A stretch of DNA of 64,000 bases. Origin: Thermoanaerobaculum sp. (GTDB lineage Bacteria; Acidobacteriota; Thermoanaerobaculia; Multivoradales; UBA5704). The translations under genes and the position numbers were made by a program. Below are positions 16,490 through 24,732 of the stretch, piece by piece. The first letter of the stretch is position 1. Every line of letters begins with the position of its first letter. Below the pieces are notes generated by a model, which was not told where the DNA came from, searched no databases, and saw only the letters and a program-made list of their open reading frames with translations. Location: assembly GCA_021154885.1 (NCBI GenBank), contig JAJKHS010000022.1, positions 1 to 64,000 of the forward strand, read 5' to 3'.

Positions 16490-16528
16490 TTGCACGTACA
16501 GAATAAGCAAGACTTATACGTACGGAGA
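16490..16528 (+). promoter_or_regulatory. Promoter and palindromic operator of the PIN toxin pair
   Basis: TTGCAC at 16490-16495 and TTATAC at 16514-16519 are spaced by 18 bases and may be -35 and -10 elements. Overlapping them is an interrupted palindrome in which CGTAC and ATAAG on the left face CTTAT and GTACG on the right. Autorepression by the toxin-antitoxin complex would fit this overlap. GGAGAG at 16524-16529 is the ribosome site. Confidence 0.5.
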
Positions 16529-16535
16529 GACCCCG

Positions 16536-16781
16536 ATGAATACCAAGCTCACATTGAAACTGGACGAAGACGTGATCGAGAAGGCCAAGGCCTATGCCGA
16601 ACGGCGGGGGACCAGCCTTTCGAGAATCGTCGAGGGCTATTTCGCCGGGCTTACGCAGGAGGAGCAGGCGGAGAGGAGGCCGCCCGGAGTGGTCGGCGAG
16701 CTCGCCGGCCTGCTCGCCGGGCTTCAGATCGAGGACGAGAAGGAAGGCTATGCGGAGTACCTTACCAAGAAGTACTCATGA
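16536..16781 (+). CDS. DUF6364-type antitoxin
   Basis: The 81-residue protein starts at ATG 16536 after GGAGAG. It begins MNTKLTLKLDEDVIEKAKAY, the beta-strand and helix pattern of ribbon-helix-helix DNA-binding domains of DUF6364 antitoxins, with the second helix TSLSRIVEGYF. The C-terminal third is acidic and would wrap the toxin. Its stop overlaps the toxin start (ATGA). A long frame from 16485 adds residues inside the promoter and is rejected. Confidence 0.85.
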   Translation: MNTKLTLKLDEDVIEKAKAYAERRGTSLSRIVEGYFAGLTQEEQAERRPPGVVGELAGLLAGLQIEDEKEGYAEYLTKKYS

Positions 16782-17206
16782 TCCGCCGGATCTTCGTCGA
16801 CGCCGACGTCATTCTCGATCTGCTGCTCGCTCGCCAGCCGTTCTTTCCGGCGGCGACCGAGCTGTTTCTGCTGGTTCAAGACGACCAGATCGAGGCTTGG
16901 ACCTCGCCTCTGATCTTCTCCAACCTGTTCTACATCCTGCGCAAACCGCTCTCTGCGCCCGAAGCCATCGCAGCCCTGCGCAAGCTCCGGCTGCTCGTGC
17001 GCGTGCTCCCGGTGGACGAGCGGACGACCGACCTGGCTCTCGCCTCGTCCTTCACTGACTTTGAAGACGCAATCCAATACTACGCAGCGGTTTCTGGCAA
17101 CGTCGACGCCCTCGTGACGCGAAACAAGCAAGATTATCGCTCGGCGAAGCTCCCAATCCTCACCGCCGCTGAATGCGTCGCGTTATACCGCTCCGAGGGC
17201 GGTTGA
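16778..17206 (+). CDS. PIN-domain toxin (VapC-like)
   Basis: The 142-residue protein starts at ATG 16778, inside the antitoxin stop. It has PIN nuclease acidic residues: Asp in IFVDADVILDLLL, Glu near TELFLL/AIAALRK, and Asp in FTDFEDAIQYYAA and DALVTRNKQDY. PIN toxins cleave RNA and are held inactive by their antitoxin. The start MIRRIFVDADVILDLLLARQ is typical of the group paired with DUF6364 antitoxins. It is convergent with the TonB receptor gene. Confidence 0.88.
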   Translation: MIRRIFVDADVILDLLLARQPFFPAATELFLLVQDDQIEAWTSPLIFSNLFYILRKPLSAPEAIAALRKLRLLVRVLPVDERTTDLALASSFTDFEDAIQYYAAVSGNVDALVTRNKQDYRSAKLPILTAAECVALYRSEGG

Positions 17207-17226
17207 TTGCACGGCTGCTGAAGGAA

Positions 17227-17253
17227 GAGGCCGGCGAGGACGCCGGCCTCCCA
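17227..17253. repeat. GGCCGGCG hairpin element, short copy
   Basis: GAGGCCGGCG and CGCCGGCCTC form a perfect ten-base stem around AGGA, followed by CCAGG. It lies between two convergent genes and has no T run, so it may act as a two-way transcript end. The core matches the elements at 20176 and 26114 (GGCCGGCG-n-GACGCCGGC then CCCAGG). Confidence 0.6.
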
Positions 17254-17257
17254 GGGT

Positions 17258-19975
17258 CTAGTAGTGCACGATCACCGACGCCACGAACGCCCGCGGCGAC
17301 GTGAAGTTGGTCCCCTTGCCGAAGTTCGGGTTGTTGGGCTGGTTGTCGGCCGGGCGGCCGAGGATCAGGCGGTCGTCCACCTCCAGGGGGACCTGCTGGT
17401 CGAAGACGTTGGTGACGCGCCCCTCGAGCTGCAGGCCGATCCGCGGCAGCCGGAAGTCCCAGGACGCGAGCAGGTCGACGCCGGTCCAGCCGGGCATGCG
17501 CCGCGAGCCGGCCCTCTCCAGGTAGCGCACGTAGGAGCTGCTGGAGACGTTGGCATCCGGCAGGCCCCGCGCCTCCCAGGCGCCGCCGCTCTGGTAGTGG
17601 ACGAAGGTGCCCAACGTCAATTGCTCCAGGGGCCGGAGGGTGGCGAAGAGCTTGGCGTTGTGGGTGCGGTCGCCGCGCAGGATGCCATCGCGGTTGTCGG
17701 TGATCAGCACGCCGGGCCCATCCTGGATGAAGGAGGAGTTGTAGAACGGCGAGTCGGCCCCGAAGTCGATGTCCCAGTTGCCCGTCAGCCGGCTCCAGGT
17801 ATAGCTGAAGTTGACCCACGGATGGAAGAACCGGTCGGTCACCGGCCGGCGGGTCGCCTCCAGGGTGACGGCCTTGTAGCGGTGGTAGGCGTTGGGGAGC
17901 TGGGCGACGTGGAAGGGACCGTTGCCCAGGCCGTCGGCGGAGACGTCTTCGAAGATGTTGCCGGACCGGCGGTACATGGCCCAGACCTCCGCCGACCAGG
18001 CGAGGCCGAAGGGGCGGGCGTAGCCGAGGAGGACCTCGTCGGTGTACTGCGGATCGAGCCCGGAATCGATGGTCTTGGTCTGGGTGTTGGCCTGGGGCAC
18101 CTCGCGGATCAGGTTGCCCGCGGCGTCGAAGGTGGCGCGGGTGGTGAAGAGGCGGGTCGGCGAGCCGGCCCGGCCCAGCGACTTGTTGTCGGTGTTGTAG
18201 TAGCGGCCGAAGTTGGCGTAGATCTTGTCGCCTCGCTGCGGACTGGGGACGAAGGCGATGCCCAGCCGCGGCTGGAGCTCCTGGCTCCAGTTGAAGTCCA
18301 GGATCTTCTTCTCCCGCTTGGTGCCCGGCACCGAACCCAGCACCTCGCCGAAGTACTCGTCCTTGTTCACCAGCAGGCCGGCGGTGACCGTCGTCCGCTC
18401 GCCGAAGGTCATCTGGTCCTGGCCGAAGACGCCGTAGGAGCGGCCGCGGCCGGTGTGGGGCGGCTGCTGGGAGACGTAGCTCGCCGTGAACTGCTTGGTG
18501 GTGGAGCTCCAGGTGATGGTGCCCCAGCCGTTGGCGCGCCGCTCCAGCTCCTCCAGGTCCATCTCGTAGGTGCCGCCGGCTCGCAGGTCGTGGCGCGAGG
18601 CGCCCCACTCTTTGAAGGCCTGGACGGTGGCCCGCAGCTCGTCGCGCTGGAAGTTCTGGTTGTTGACGGCGAGGCTGGCGCCGCCCACCGTCTGGCCGAC
18701 GCCGGTGGCGCCGCCGACGAGGAAGTCCGGCGTCGAGGTGAACTGCCCCACGAGGTCCGGCCGCGCCGCGTTGAACGCCGGACGGTAGCCGAGGTTGGTG
18801 ACCGGGTTGGTGCCGTTGTCCTCCCGGTCGCGGCTGTACTTGAATTCCGTGAAGCTGTCGGCCGAGAGGGTCCAGGTCCAGGTGAGGGTGCCCAGGTCGA
18901 CGTTCTTGAAGTCGTTGCTACCCACGGTCGGGCTGGCGATGGAGGTGACGTTCGCGTTGTCGTCCGTGCGGTCGCGGCGGCGCAGCCCGAAGGTGAGGAA
19001 GTGCTGCTCGGTCGGGTTGGCCGTGAGCTTGGCGAAATACTCCTTGGTGACGATCTTCTCGTCCGGGATGGAGCCGAGATTGTTCCTGCGGTCGGTGGTG
19101 GTGTTGGACGGGCGGCTGCCCGAGCCGTAGAACCAGAAATGATCGCGCACCAGGGGGCCGCCCAGGGAGATCCCGGCGAAGTCCTGGTTGGTGGTGTTCT
19201 GTACCGTCGAATTTTTGTTGTTGGCGACGAAGCTCGACGGCTGGTCCTCATAGCGCGCCTGGCCGCCGAAGTCGTTGGTCCCCGCGCGGGTGATGGCGTT
19301 GACCACCATGCCGCCCGAGCGGCCGAACTCGGCGCTGATGCCGCCGCGGATGATGCTCACCTCGGAGATGTCGAGCTCGGTGATGTCCGGGAAGATGTCG
19401 CCGTAATCGGGGTTGGAGACGGTGATGCCATCCACCAGGAAGGTGTTGTCCATGCGTGAGCCGCCGGCGTTGGGAGCCGGCCGCCCGTTCTCGCTCACTC
19501 CCGGCGCCAGCTCGAAGAGCCCCTTGTAGGTGCGGGGGACGGGCAGCTCCTCGATCTGTTGGGCGGTGAAGTTGACCTGGGCCTCGGTCGACCTGACGTC
19601 GATGGTGGGCAGCGCGGCGCTGACCGTGATCTCCCCCTGGACCGTGGGCTTGAGGGACAGCTCGAGCTGGGTGTCCTTGTCGAGCTCGACGAGGGCCGGC
19701 CGGCTGACGTTGCCCAGCCCCTCGAGCTCGGCCGACACCTCGTAGCGCCCGGGCTGCAGGCGCTGGAAGCTGAAGGCGCCGTCCGCCGCCGTGATCACCG
19801 AGCGGCCGGCGGGCAGATACGGCCCCTTGACCGTCACCGTGACTCCCGGCAGCCCCGAGCCGTCGGCGGACCGGATCACGCCCGAGATGGAGCCGGTCTC
19901 CGCCGCGAACGCGGCGCCGGTCATGCAGACGATCAGGACGAGCAGACAGAGAAAAACACCACGCCTTCTGGACAT
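17258..19975 (-). CDS. Oar-like TonB-dependent outer-membrane receptor
   Basis: The 905-residue protein starts at ATG 19975 after AGGAGGGAGG and has a signal peptide ending near AAFAAETG. A carboxypeptidase-regulatory-like domain (SGVIRSADGSGLPGVTVTVK) covers about residues 27-110. A plug domain follows (VNFTAQQIEELPVPRTYKGL, RMDNTFLVDGITVSNPDYGD, VSIIRGGISAEFGRSGGMVV), then a large beta-barrel with repeated aromatic strand ends and the terminal VASVIVHY. This is the layout of Oar-type receptors that are numerous in Acidobacteriota, possibly for uptake of peptides or glycans, or for adhesion. No substrate-specific neighbour is visible. Confidence 0.92.
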   Translation of the reverse strand: MSRRRGVFLCLLVLIVCMTGAAFAAETGSISGVIRSADGSGLPGVTVTVKGPYLPAGRSVITAADGAFSFQRLQPGRYEVSAELEGLGNVSRPALVELDKDTQLELSLKPTVQGEITVSAALPTIDVRSTEAQVNFTAQQIEELPVPRTYKGLFELAPGVSENGRPAPNAGGSRMDNTFLVDGITVSNPDYGDIFPDITELDISEVSIIRGGISAEFGRSGGMVVNAITRAGTNDFGGQARYEDQPSSFVANNKNSTVQNTTNQDFAGISLGGPLVRDHFWFYGSGSRPSNTTTDRRNNLGSIPDEKIVTKEYFAKLTANPTEQHFLTFGLRRRDRTDDNANVTSIASPTVGSNDFKNVDLGTLTWTWTLSADSFTEFKYSRDREDNGTNPVTNLGYRPAFNAARPDLVGQFTSTPDFLVGGATGVGQTVGGASLAVNNQNFQRDELRATVQAFKEWGASRHDLRAGGTYEMDLEELERRANGWGTITWSSTTKQFTASYVSQQPPHTGRGRSYGVFGQDQMTFGERTTVTAGLLVNKDEYFGEVLGSVPGTKREKKILDFNWSQELQPRLGIAFVPSPQRGDKIYANFGRYYNTDNKSLGRAGSPTRLFTTRATFDAAGNLIREVPQANTQTKTIDSGLDPQYTDEVLLGYARPFGLAWSAEVWAMYRRSGNIFEDVSADGLGNGPFHVAQLPNAYHRYKAVTLEATRRPVTDRFFHPWVNFSYTWSRLTGNWDIDFGADSPFYNSSFIQDGPGVLITDNRDGILRGDRTHNAKLFATLRPLEQLTLGTFVHYQSGGAWEARGLPDANVSSSSYVRYLERAGSRRMPGWTGVDLLASWDFRLPRIGLQLEGRVTNVFDQQVPLEVDDRLILGRPADNQPNNPNFGKGTNFTSPRAFVASVIVHY

Positions 19976-20175
19976 CGAGAACCTCCCTCCTGGCCGTGCC
20001 GCCCCCGAAGAGAGGCGCGAGCACGGGTACGTATTTCAAGGAGAGCGATCGTAGCATGGGGTGCACCTTCAGGACCCTTACTCCCCGTTGCCCGATCACG
20101 CGGTCGTCAGCGCCCTGCGGGGCTGACCCTCGCTCGCCCAACCCTCTCTCTCCCAGCCTCCCCCCGCCGGCCGGG

Positions 20176-20237
20176 AGAGAAAGGGCTTAAGAAAAAACGG
20201 AGTAAGTGGCCGGCGGGACGCCGGCGTTCCCAGGAGG
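20176..20237. repeat. GGCCGGCG element, full copy 1
   Basis: About 62 bases (AGAGAAAGGGCTTAAGAAAA..., then AACGGAGTAAGTGGCCGGCG, then GACGCCGGCGTTCCCAGG) recur nearly unchanged at 26114-26174. The core forms a hairpin. It lies in the 418-base gap 19976-20393, between the divergent TonB receptor and the secreted protein, which also contains a second element at 20271 and a stem at 20146-20179 (TCTCTCCC facing GGGAGAGA). No gene is seen in the gap. Confidence 0.75.
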
Positions 20238-20270
20238 TCTTGCTTCTGCTTGTTTCAGACTAACCACTCC

Positions 20271-20334
20271 CTCTTCTCCCGGCGGACGGGGGGGAGGCCG
20301 GGAGAAGAGGGCCGGGGTGATGAGGGTCCCCGAC
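20271..20334. repeat. Inverted repeat ending in GGGCCGGGGTGATGAGGGT, copy 1
   Basis: CTCTTCTCCCGGC faces GCCGGGAGAAGAG, and the right arm continues GGCCGGGGTGATGAGGGT. The same right-arm sequence is found at 48990-49019, where it covers the start codon of a VWFA gene. Here no gene starts from it. Confidence 0.65.
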
Positions 20335-20393
20335 GGTGCGACCTGGGCCGGGGTGGTGAGGACCCAACATCTCCAGTACACTGATACTTAACT

Positions 20394-21737
20394 ATGAACG
20401 GAAAACGCCTCCTCCCCGGCCTGCTGGCCCTCGGCCTGCTCTGGGCCACCGCCGCCTTGGCCCAGCCCGGCGGTCCACTCCCTGGTCCCCTGCCGCTGTT
20501 CCCGTCCGACAACTGGTGGAACGTCGACGTCAGCGCGGCGCCGGTCGATCCGGGGAGCGCCGGGTACGTCAACTTCATCGGGCGCGACGTGGGGCTCCAT
20601 CCCGACTTCGGGGGGGATGCGGACGTCTTCCCCGACATCTACGGCATGGTCTACCTCTCGGTGCCCGGGAGCCAGCCGCTGGTGCCGGTCACCTTCGTGG
20701 AGTTCGGCGACGAGAGCGATGCCGGAGCGCCGGGGCGGTCGGCCGGCTATCCCATTCCGCCGGAGGCGAAGACCACGGCCAAATGGATCGAGGGGGGCCA
20801 GCCCGGCACGGACGTAGGGGGCGATCGCCACATGCTCATCGTGGACCGGGACAACCGCATCCTCTACGAGCTGTACCACGCCCACTGGAACCAGGGACGG
20901 AGCCGCTGGGAGGCGGGGTCCGGCGCGGTCTTCCCGCTGACCTCCAACCTGCGGCGGCCCGAGGGGTGGACGAGCGCCGACGCGGCCGGTCTCGCCATCC
21001 TCCCCGGCCTGGTGCGCTGGGACGAGGTGTTCGGCGCCGCCCCCATCCAGCACGCCTTCCGCTTTACGGTGGAAGACTCCAACGGCCACGTCTTCCCGGC
21101 TTCCCACGACGCCGGGGGCACGGCCGGAGCCCTCCCCATGGGCGCCCGACTGCGCCTCAAGGCCGGCAAGGACCTCTCGGGATATCCGCCGGAGGTGCGG
21201 AAGATCTTTCAAGCGATGAAGACCTATGGGCTGATCGTGGCCGACAACGGCTCCAACCTCTACATCACCGGCGCCTACGACACCCGCTGGGACAACGACG
21301 TGCTGAACCCCGCTTTCGCCAGCCTGAAGGCGAGCGACTTCGAGGTGGTCAAGCTCGGCTGGCAGCCCGCGAGCGGCTCCGGGACCTGCCTGCCGGCCGC
21401 AGACAACACGCGCCTCTGCCTCTCCGCCGGCCGCTTCCAGGTGGCGGCCCACTGGTCGACCGGCGCCGGCAGCGGGGCTGGCCAGGCCGTGCGGCTCACC
21501 CCGGACACGGGTTATTTCTGGTTTTTCGACGCCACCAACGTCGAGGTGGTGGTGAAGGTGCTCAACGCCTGCGGCTTCAACCAGCGCTTCTGGGTCTTCG
21601 CCGGCGGCCTCACCAACGTGCAGGTGCGCCTCACCGTGACGGATACCCAGACCGGCGTCGTCAAGACCTACGACAATCCCCAGGGCAGGGCCTACCAGCC
21701 GGTGCAGGACACGAGCGCCTTCGCCACCTGTCCGTGA
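20394..21737 (+). CDS. Secreted protein with an acidobacterial C-terminal domain
   Basis: The 447-residue protein has a signal peptide (LLPGLLALGLLWATAALAQ). The N-terminal two thirds, beginning FPSDNWWNVDVSAAPVD, form a domain with metal-binding-looking motifs such as GGDRHMLIVDRDN and YELYHAHWNQ, resembling secreted polysaccharide- or peptide-active proteins, but I cannot name the family. The C-terminal about 110 residues (RLCLSAGRFQVAAHWST to TSAFATCP) contain GYFWFFDATNVEVVVKVL and CGFNQRFWVFAGGLTNVQ, a domain repeated in many acidobacterial exported proteins. It probably acts outside the cell. No operon partner. Confidence 0.8.
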   Translation: MNGKRLLPGLLALGLLWATAALAQPGGPLPGPLPLFPSDNWWNVDVSAAPVDPGSAGYVNFIGRDVGLHPDFGGDADVFPDIYGMVYLSVPGSQPLVPVTFVEFGDESDAGAPGRSAGYPIPPEAKTTAKWIEGGQPGTDVGGDRHMLIVDRDNRILYELYHAHWNQGRSRWEAGSGAVFPLTSNLRRPEGWTSADAAGLAILPGLVRWDEVFGAAPIQHAFRFTVEDSNGHVFPASHDAGGTAGALPMGARLRLKAGKDLSGYPPEVRKIFQAMKTYGLIVADNGSNLYITGAYDTRWDNDVLNPAFASLKASDFEVVKLGWQPASGSGTCLPAADNTRLCLSAGRFQVAAHWSTGAGSGAGQAVRLTPDTGYFWFFDATNVEVVVKVLNACGFNQRFWVFAGGLTNVQVRLTVTDTQTGVVKTYDNPQGRAYQPVQDTSAFATCP

Positions 21738-21744
21738 ACACGGC

Positions 21745-22398
21745 CTACAGCGCGCGAACGGCGCGGACGATGAAGCGCTTGGGCGCCGAGCCCACGTAGT
21801 AGAAGGGGTAGCAGGTGACCAGGGTCAGCGCCGGGGCGCCGGTGTCGTCGAGCACCTCGGTGTCCTCGGGAGTGACGATCCGGGTCCAGTCGACCCGGTA
21901 CTGGAACGTGCCTTCCAGGGTCTCCAGGCGGATGACGTCATCTTTACGAATGTCTTTGAGGGCGCGGAAAAAACTGTCCCGGTGGGCCGCGATCCCCACG
22001 TTGCCCCGGTCGCCGGGAAGCGAGGTCTCGGGGATGTGACCCGCGCCGCGGCGCAGGGTCGTCGCGTCCACGCCCTCCAGGACGATGGTGGAGACGTCCA
22101 GACGAGGGATGGCGATACGGCCGACGAGGGAGCCCTCAGGCGTCGGCGGCCGGCGCTCCTGGGTCTCGGAGGAGCTCGGCTGGAAGGTGTCGAGGCGGTC
22201 GGTATTCTCTGCGGAGGGGGTGGGTTCGGCCGGCGGCGCGCTGTTGCGAGCCTCGTCCAGGATCTGGGAGTCGCGATACTGAGTGTAGCGCGCGTCGAGC
22301 CAGGCCCACGCCCAGCCGCCGAGGCAGAAGACGGCCACCAGCAGCAGCGCCCGTTCCAGCCAGATCAGAGCGGAGGATTTCTCGGCCACTTTCTGCAT
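21745..22398 (-). CDS. Class D-like sortase
   Basis: The 217-residue form starts at ATG 22398; a GTG start at 22452 would lie inside the hairpin at 22448-22477 and is less likely. It has one N-terminal membrane segment (LIWLERALLLVAVFCLGGWA), a Pro/Ser-rich stalk and a sortase catalytic domain: His in GIAAHRDSFFR, Cys in TLVTCYPF and Arg in PKRFIVRAV. The TLxTC signature and N-terminal anchor fit class D-type sortases. It lies downstream of a gene encoding an LPKTA-containing protein on the same strand, the probable substrate. Sortases are uncommon in diderm bacteria. Confidence 0.88.
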   Translation of the reverse strand: MQKVAEKSSALIWLERALLLVAVFCLGGWAWAWLDARYTQYRDSQILDEARNSAPPAEPTPSAENTDRLDTFQPSSSETQERRPPTPEGSLVGRIAIPRLDVSTIVLEGVDATTLRRGAGHIPETSLPGDRGNVGIAAHRDSFFRALKDIRKDDVIRLETLEGTFQYRVDWTRIVTPEDTEVLDDTGAPALTLVTCYPFYYVGSAPKRFIVRAVRAL

Positions 22399-22447
22399 GA
22401 TCTTCCCGGTAATTCCTGGTGGTTCCCGAAAGTCCCCCTGAGACGGA

Positions 22448-22477
22448 ATCACCTGGCGCCCTGCGGCGCCAGGTGAT
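22448..22477. terminator. Perfect 13-bp hairpin between the sortase substrate and sortase genes
   Basis: ATCACCTGGCGCC pairs perfectly with GGCGCCAGGTGAT around CTGC. It lies in the 113-base gap between the two genes on the minus strand. No T run follows on the minus strand, so partial termination or mRNA processing, giving more substrate than sortase, is more likely than full termination. Confidence 0.5.
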
Positions 22478-22511
22478 CGTTGCTACGTCCTACGTCCTGC
22501 GAAGGGCCGGA

Positions 22512-23081
22512 TCAGGCATTCCGCTTGGCGTAGACGCGAACCGCGAAGAAGGCGCTCAGCGCCAGCAGACCGATCAGGGCCACGGTGGGCAGGTCGCTCG
22601 CGGTCTTCGGCAGACTACGGGTGCTGGTGGTCGTGGAGGTGTTGTCCATCGAGGAGCCGGTTGTGCTCCCGGTTGTCGTGCCGTTGTAGGAGCCGGTCGT
22701 CGTCCCGGTGTTGTTGTTCATCGTGCCGGTCGTCGAGCCGGTGCCGGTCTGGTCGTTGTTCATCGTCCCCGTGGTCGTGTCTGTGGGGGTGGTCGTGGTC
22801 GTGTCCGTGGGGGCGGTAGCAGTCGTGTCCGTGGGGGCGGTAGTGGTGGTGTCCGGGGGGGCGGTCGTGGTCGTCGTGGTCGTCGTCTGGCCGTTCGCCG
22901 GGGGGGTGGCCGGCTTCTGCTGCATCTGCGAGCCCGGGTTCTGCAAGTTGTTGTTGGTCTGGCCGGGCTTGGTCTCCTGCGACGGACCTGGGGCAGGCGT
23001 GTTCAGCGTGCTCTGGGCAAAGATGGCGCCGCCGGCCGTCAGGGCCATGGCCGTCGCGATCGAAAGAATCTGGCGCTTCAT
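22512..23081 (-). CDS. Thr-rich LPKTA-anchored surface protein
   Basis: The 189-residue protein has a signal peptide (ATAMALTAGGAIFAQS), a Pro/Gln-rich region, then a low-complexity Thr/Asn/Gly-rich stalk with Asp-Thr-Thr repeats (TTTTAPTDTT type). At residues 157-161 it carries LPKTA, followed by a hydrophobic segment (VALIGLLALSAFFAVRVYA) and a positive tail (KRNA), the complete sorting signal of sortase substrates. The Ala in place of Gly matches substrates of class D-type sortases such as LPNTA. The sortase is the next gene. A stalk-like surface or periplasmic protein is inferred. Confidence 0.85.
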   Translation of the reverse strand: MKRQILSIATAMALTAGGAIFAQSTLNTPAPGPSQETKPGQTNNNLQNPGSQMQQKPATPPANGQTTTTTTTTAPPDTTTTAPTDTTATAPTDTTTTTPTDTTTGTMNNDQTGTGSTTGTMNNNTGTTTGSYNGTTTGSTTGSSMDNTSTTTSTRSLPKTASDLPTVALIGLLALSAFFAVRVYAKRNA

Positions 23082-23296
23082 ATCGAGCTCCTCTCCTGTC
23101 AGTTTCTCCTTGAAGGTAAACCCCGAGCGGGCTCCTTCGCTTCAACTCGTTACGGCGGGCGGGGAGAGCTTTGGTTGCTTCGAAGTTCGGATGGCGCGCC
23201 GTCAAACCCCATCTCCCCGCCCCCCGCTCCCTACACGCCAAGATTTAAATGCAACGCCGATGCCACATTGCGGCAATCAAAGCTACAATCCCCCAT

Positions 23297-24169
23297 ATGA
23301 ACCTCGACCGCTCCCTCCTCCCTCGCCTGGCCGTCCTCTCTCTCCTCCTCCCGTCGTCCCTGACTGCCCAGACCGACGCCATCGCGGCGGGCGATGCCGC
23401 CTATGCCCGGCGGGCCGAGGGTCACCAGGGGGCCAAGGCCCAGCCGGGGCCCAGCAACGAGGCCATCGCGGACTTCGAGCGGGCGGTCAAGGAGCAGCCG
23501 GACCGGCTGGAAGGCTCGTGGAAGCTGCTGCGGGCCCTTCACTTCAAAGGCGAGTTCGTGGCCCAGACCGACGACGAGAAGCAGAAGGTCTTCGCCCGTG
23601 GCAAGGAGGTGGCCAAGGCGGCGATCAACCGTCTGGCGAAGCGGGCGGGGGGCCGGGCGAAGCTCGACGCCATGACGCCGGCCCAAGCCGCGAAGGCCCT
23701 TGCGGGCGCTCCCGAGGCGCCGCCGCTCTACCTCTGGTCGGCCGTCCACTGGGGCCTCTGGGGGGACGTCTTCGGCCGTCTCGCCGCGGCTCGCCAGGGG
23801 GTGGGGGACAAGGTCCGGAGCTACGCCGAGAACCTCATCGCCCTCGACGAGCGCTACGAGGAGGCCGCCGGCCACCGCGTCCTGGGCCGTCTCCACACCC
23901 TCGCCCCCAAGGTCCCCTTCGTCACTGGCTGGGTGGACCGCGACAAGGCTGTCGCCGAGCTGCGCAAAGCCGTCGCCCTGGGTCCCGACAATCTGGACAA
24001 CCACCTCTTCCTCGCCGAAGCCCTGTTCGAGCACTTCCCCGCCAAGTCGGCCGAGGCGCGAAACATCCTGAAGCAGCTCCTCACCCGCCAGCCGGTGCCG
24101 GAGCTGGTGGTGGAGCAGGAGTCGACGCTCGGGAAGGCTCGGGCGCTGCTGGCGAAGCACCCGGGGTAG
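23297..24169 (+). CDS. Secreted TPR-type (TatT-like) protein
   Basis: The 290-residue protein starts at ATG 23297 with a signal peptide (LAVLSLLLPSSLTAQTD). It is helical throughout, with SNEAIADFERAVKEQPDRL and DKAVAELRKAVALGPDNLDN as clear tetratricopeptide-like helix pairs at both ends, resembling TRAP-associated TatT periplasmic proteins. The partner or ligand cannot be read. An ATG 16 codons upstream is not needed. It is divergent from the sortase substrate gene. Confidence 0.75.
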   Translation: MNLDRSLLPRLAVLSLLLPSSLTAQTDAIAAGDAAYARRAEGHQGAKAQPGPSNEAIADFERAVKEQPDRLEGSWKLLRALHFKGEFVAQTDDEKQKVFARGKEVAKAAINRLAKRAGGRAKLDAMTPAQAAKALAGAPEAPPLYLWSAVHWGLWGDVFGRLAAARQGVGDKVRSYAENLIALDERYEEAAGHRVLGRLHTLAPKVPFVTGWVDRDKAVAELRKAVALGPDNLDNHLFLAEALFEHFPAKSAEARNILKQLLTRQPVPELVVEQESTLGKARALLAKHPG

Positions 24170-24246
24170 GCGGGTCGCGGCCCGAGCTTTGCATTCTCTG
24201 ACCCAGGAACCGGGCGCGGACGCGTTCCGGTGCAAGGAGGTATGCC

Positions 24247-24582
24247 ATGTCGAAGAAACTCTCTTCATCAGCTCTCATGACCCTGCTGGCGGTGCTGGCG
24301 CTCAGCCTGCTGGCGGGCTGCTACGGTTACTACGGGGGTGGCGGCGTCGGCCTCGAAGTCGGCGGCCCGCCGCCGGGACTGCGGGCGGAGGTCGCGATCA
24401 CGTCCCCGGGTCCGGGCTACTACTGGGTTCCCGGCTACTGGGACTGGAACGTGGGCAGTGCCGAGTGGCTCTGGGTGCCGGGCGCCTGGACGCGGCCGCC
24501 GCATGCGCGCGCAGTCTGGGTGGCGCCCCGGTATGCCCGCCATCGTGGGCACTGGCGGTACGAGCGCGGCCGCTGGAGATGA
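24247..24582 (+). CDS. YXWXGXW-repeat lipoprotein
   Basis: The 111-residue protein starts at ATG 24247 after AAGGAGG. Its signal peptide ends in a lipobox (LSLLAGC), so it is probably a lipoprotein. The mature part repeats aromatic motifs (GYYWVPGYWDWNV, WLWVPGAW, RHRGHWRYERGRW) characteristic of YXWXGXW/WXXGXW proteins. Such lipoproteins are envelope-associated with unknown role. The likely terminator at 24668-24732 lies downstream. Confidence 0.88.
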   Translation: MSKKLSSSALMTLLAVLALSLLAGCYGYYGGGGVGLEVGGPPPGLRAEVAITSPGPGYYWVPGYWDWNVGSAEWLWVPGAWTRPPHARAVWVAPRYARHRGHWRYERGRWR

Positions 24583-24613
24583 CCACGGCGTCCTGAGCCT
24601 CTGACGGGCCCCC

Positions 24614-24732
24614 GAACCGGGGAAGCGGCTCCGCGAAGCGGCGGAACAGCCCCGGCGAACGCCCGAAGCGGCCCCAGCAAGCCGGATCGCGGCCCGCAGG
24701 GGCCGCCCCATGGCCTGACGGGGCCGCTTTTT
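24614..24732 (+). terminator. GC-rich repeat ending in a hairpin and T run
   Basis: GCGGCCCC at 24668-24675 can pair with GGGGCCGC at 24720-24727, followed by TTTTT, a reasonable intrinsic terminator with a long loop that holds a second hairpin. The preceding bases show a loose 21-22 base period (GAACCGGGGAAGCGGCTCCGC and similar), possibly a decayed repeat array. The rest of the gap to 25175 holds a promoter at 25092 and nothing else I can support. Confidence 0.5.

Noticed and set aside
17264-19459. 731-residue plus-strand frame opposite the TonB receptor
   Set aside because: It is an antisense frame of a GC-rich gene with low-complexity Arg/Gly/Val content; the receptor on the other strand has full domain structure.
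20388-21452. 354-residue minus-strand frame opposite the secreted protein
   Set aside because: No signal, domain or ribosome site; the plus-strand product has a signal peptide and a recognised C-terminal domain.
22450-22452. GTG as start of the sortase
   Set aside because: It lies within a perfect hairpin and adds residues without features before the membrane anchor.
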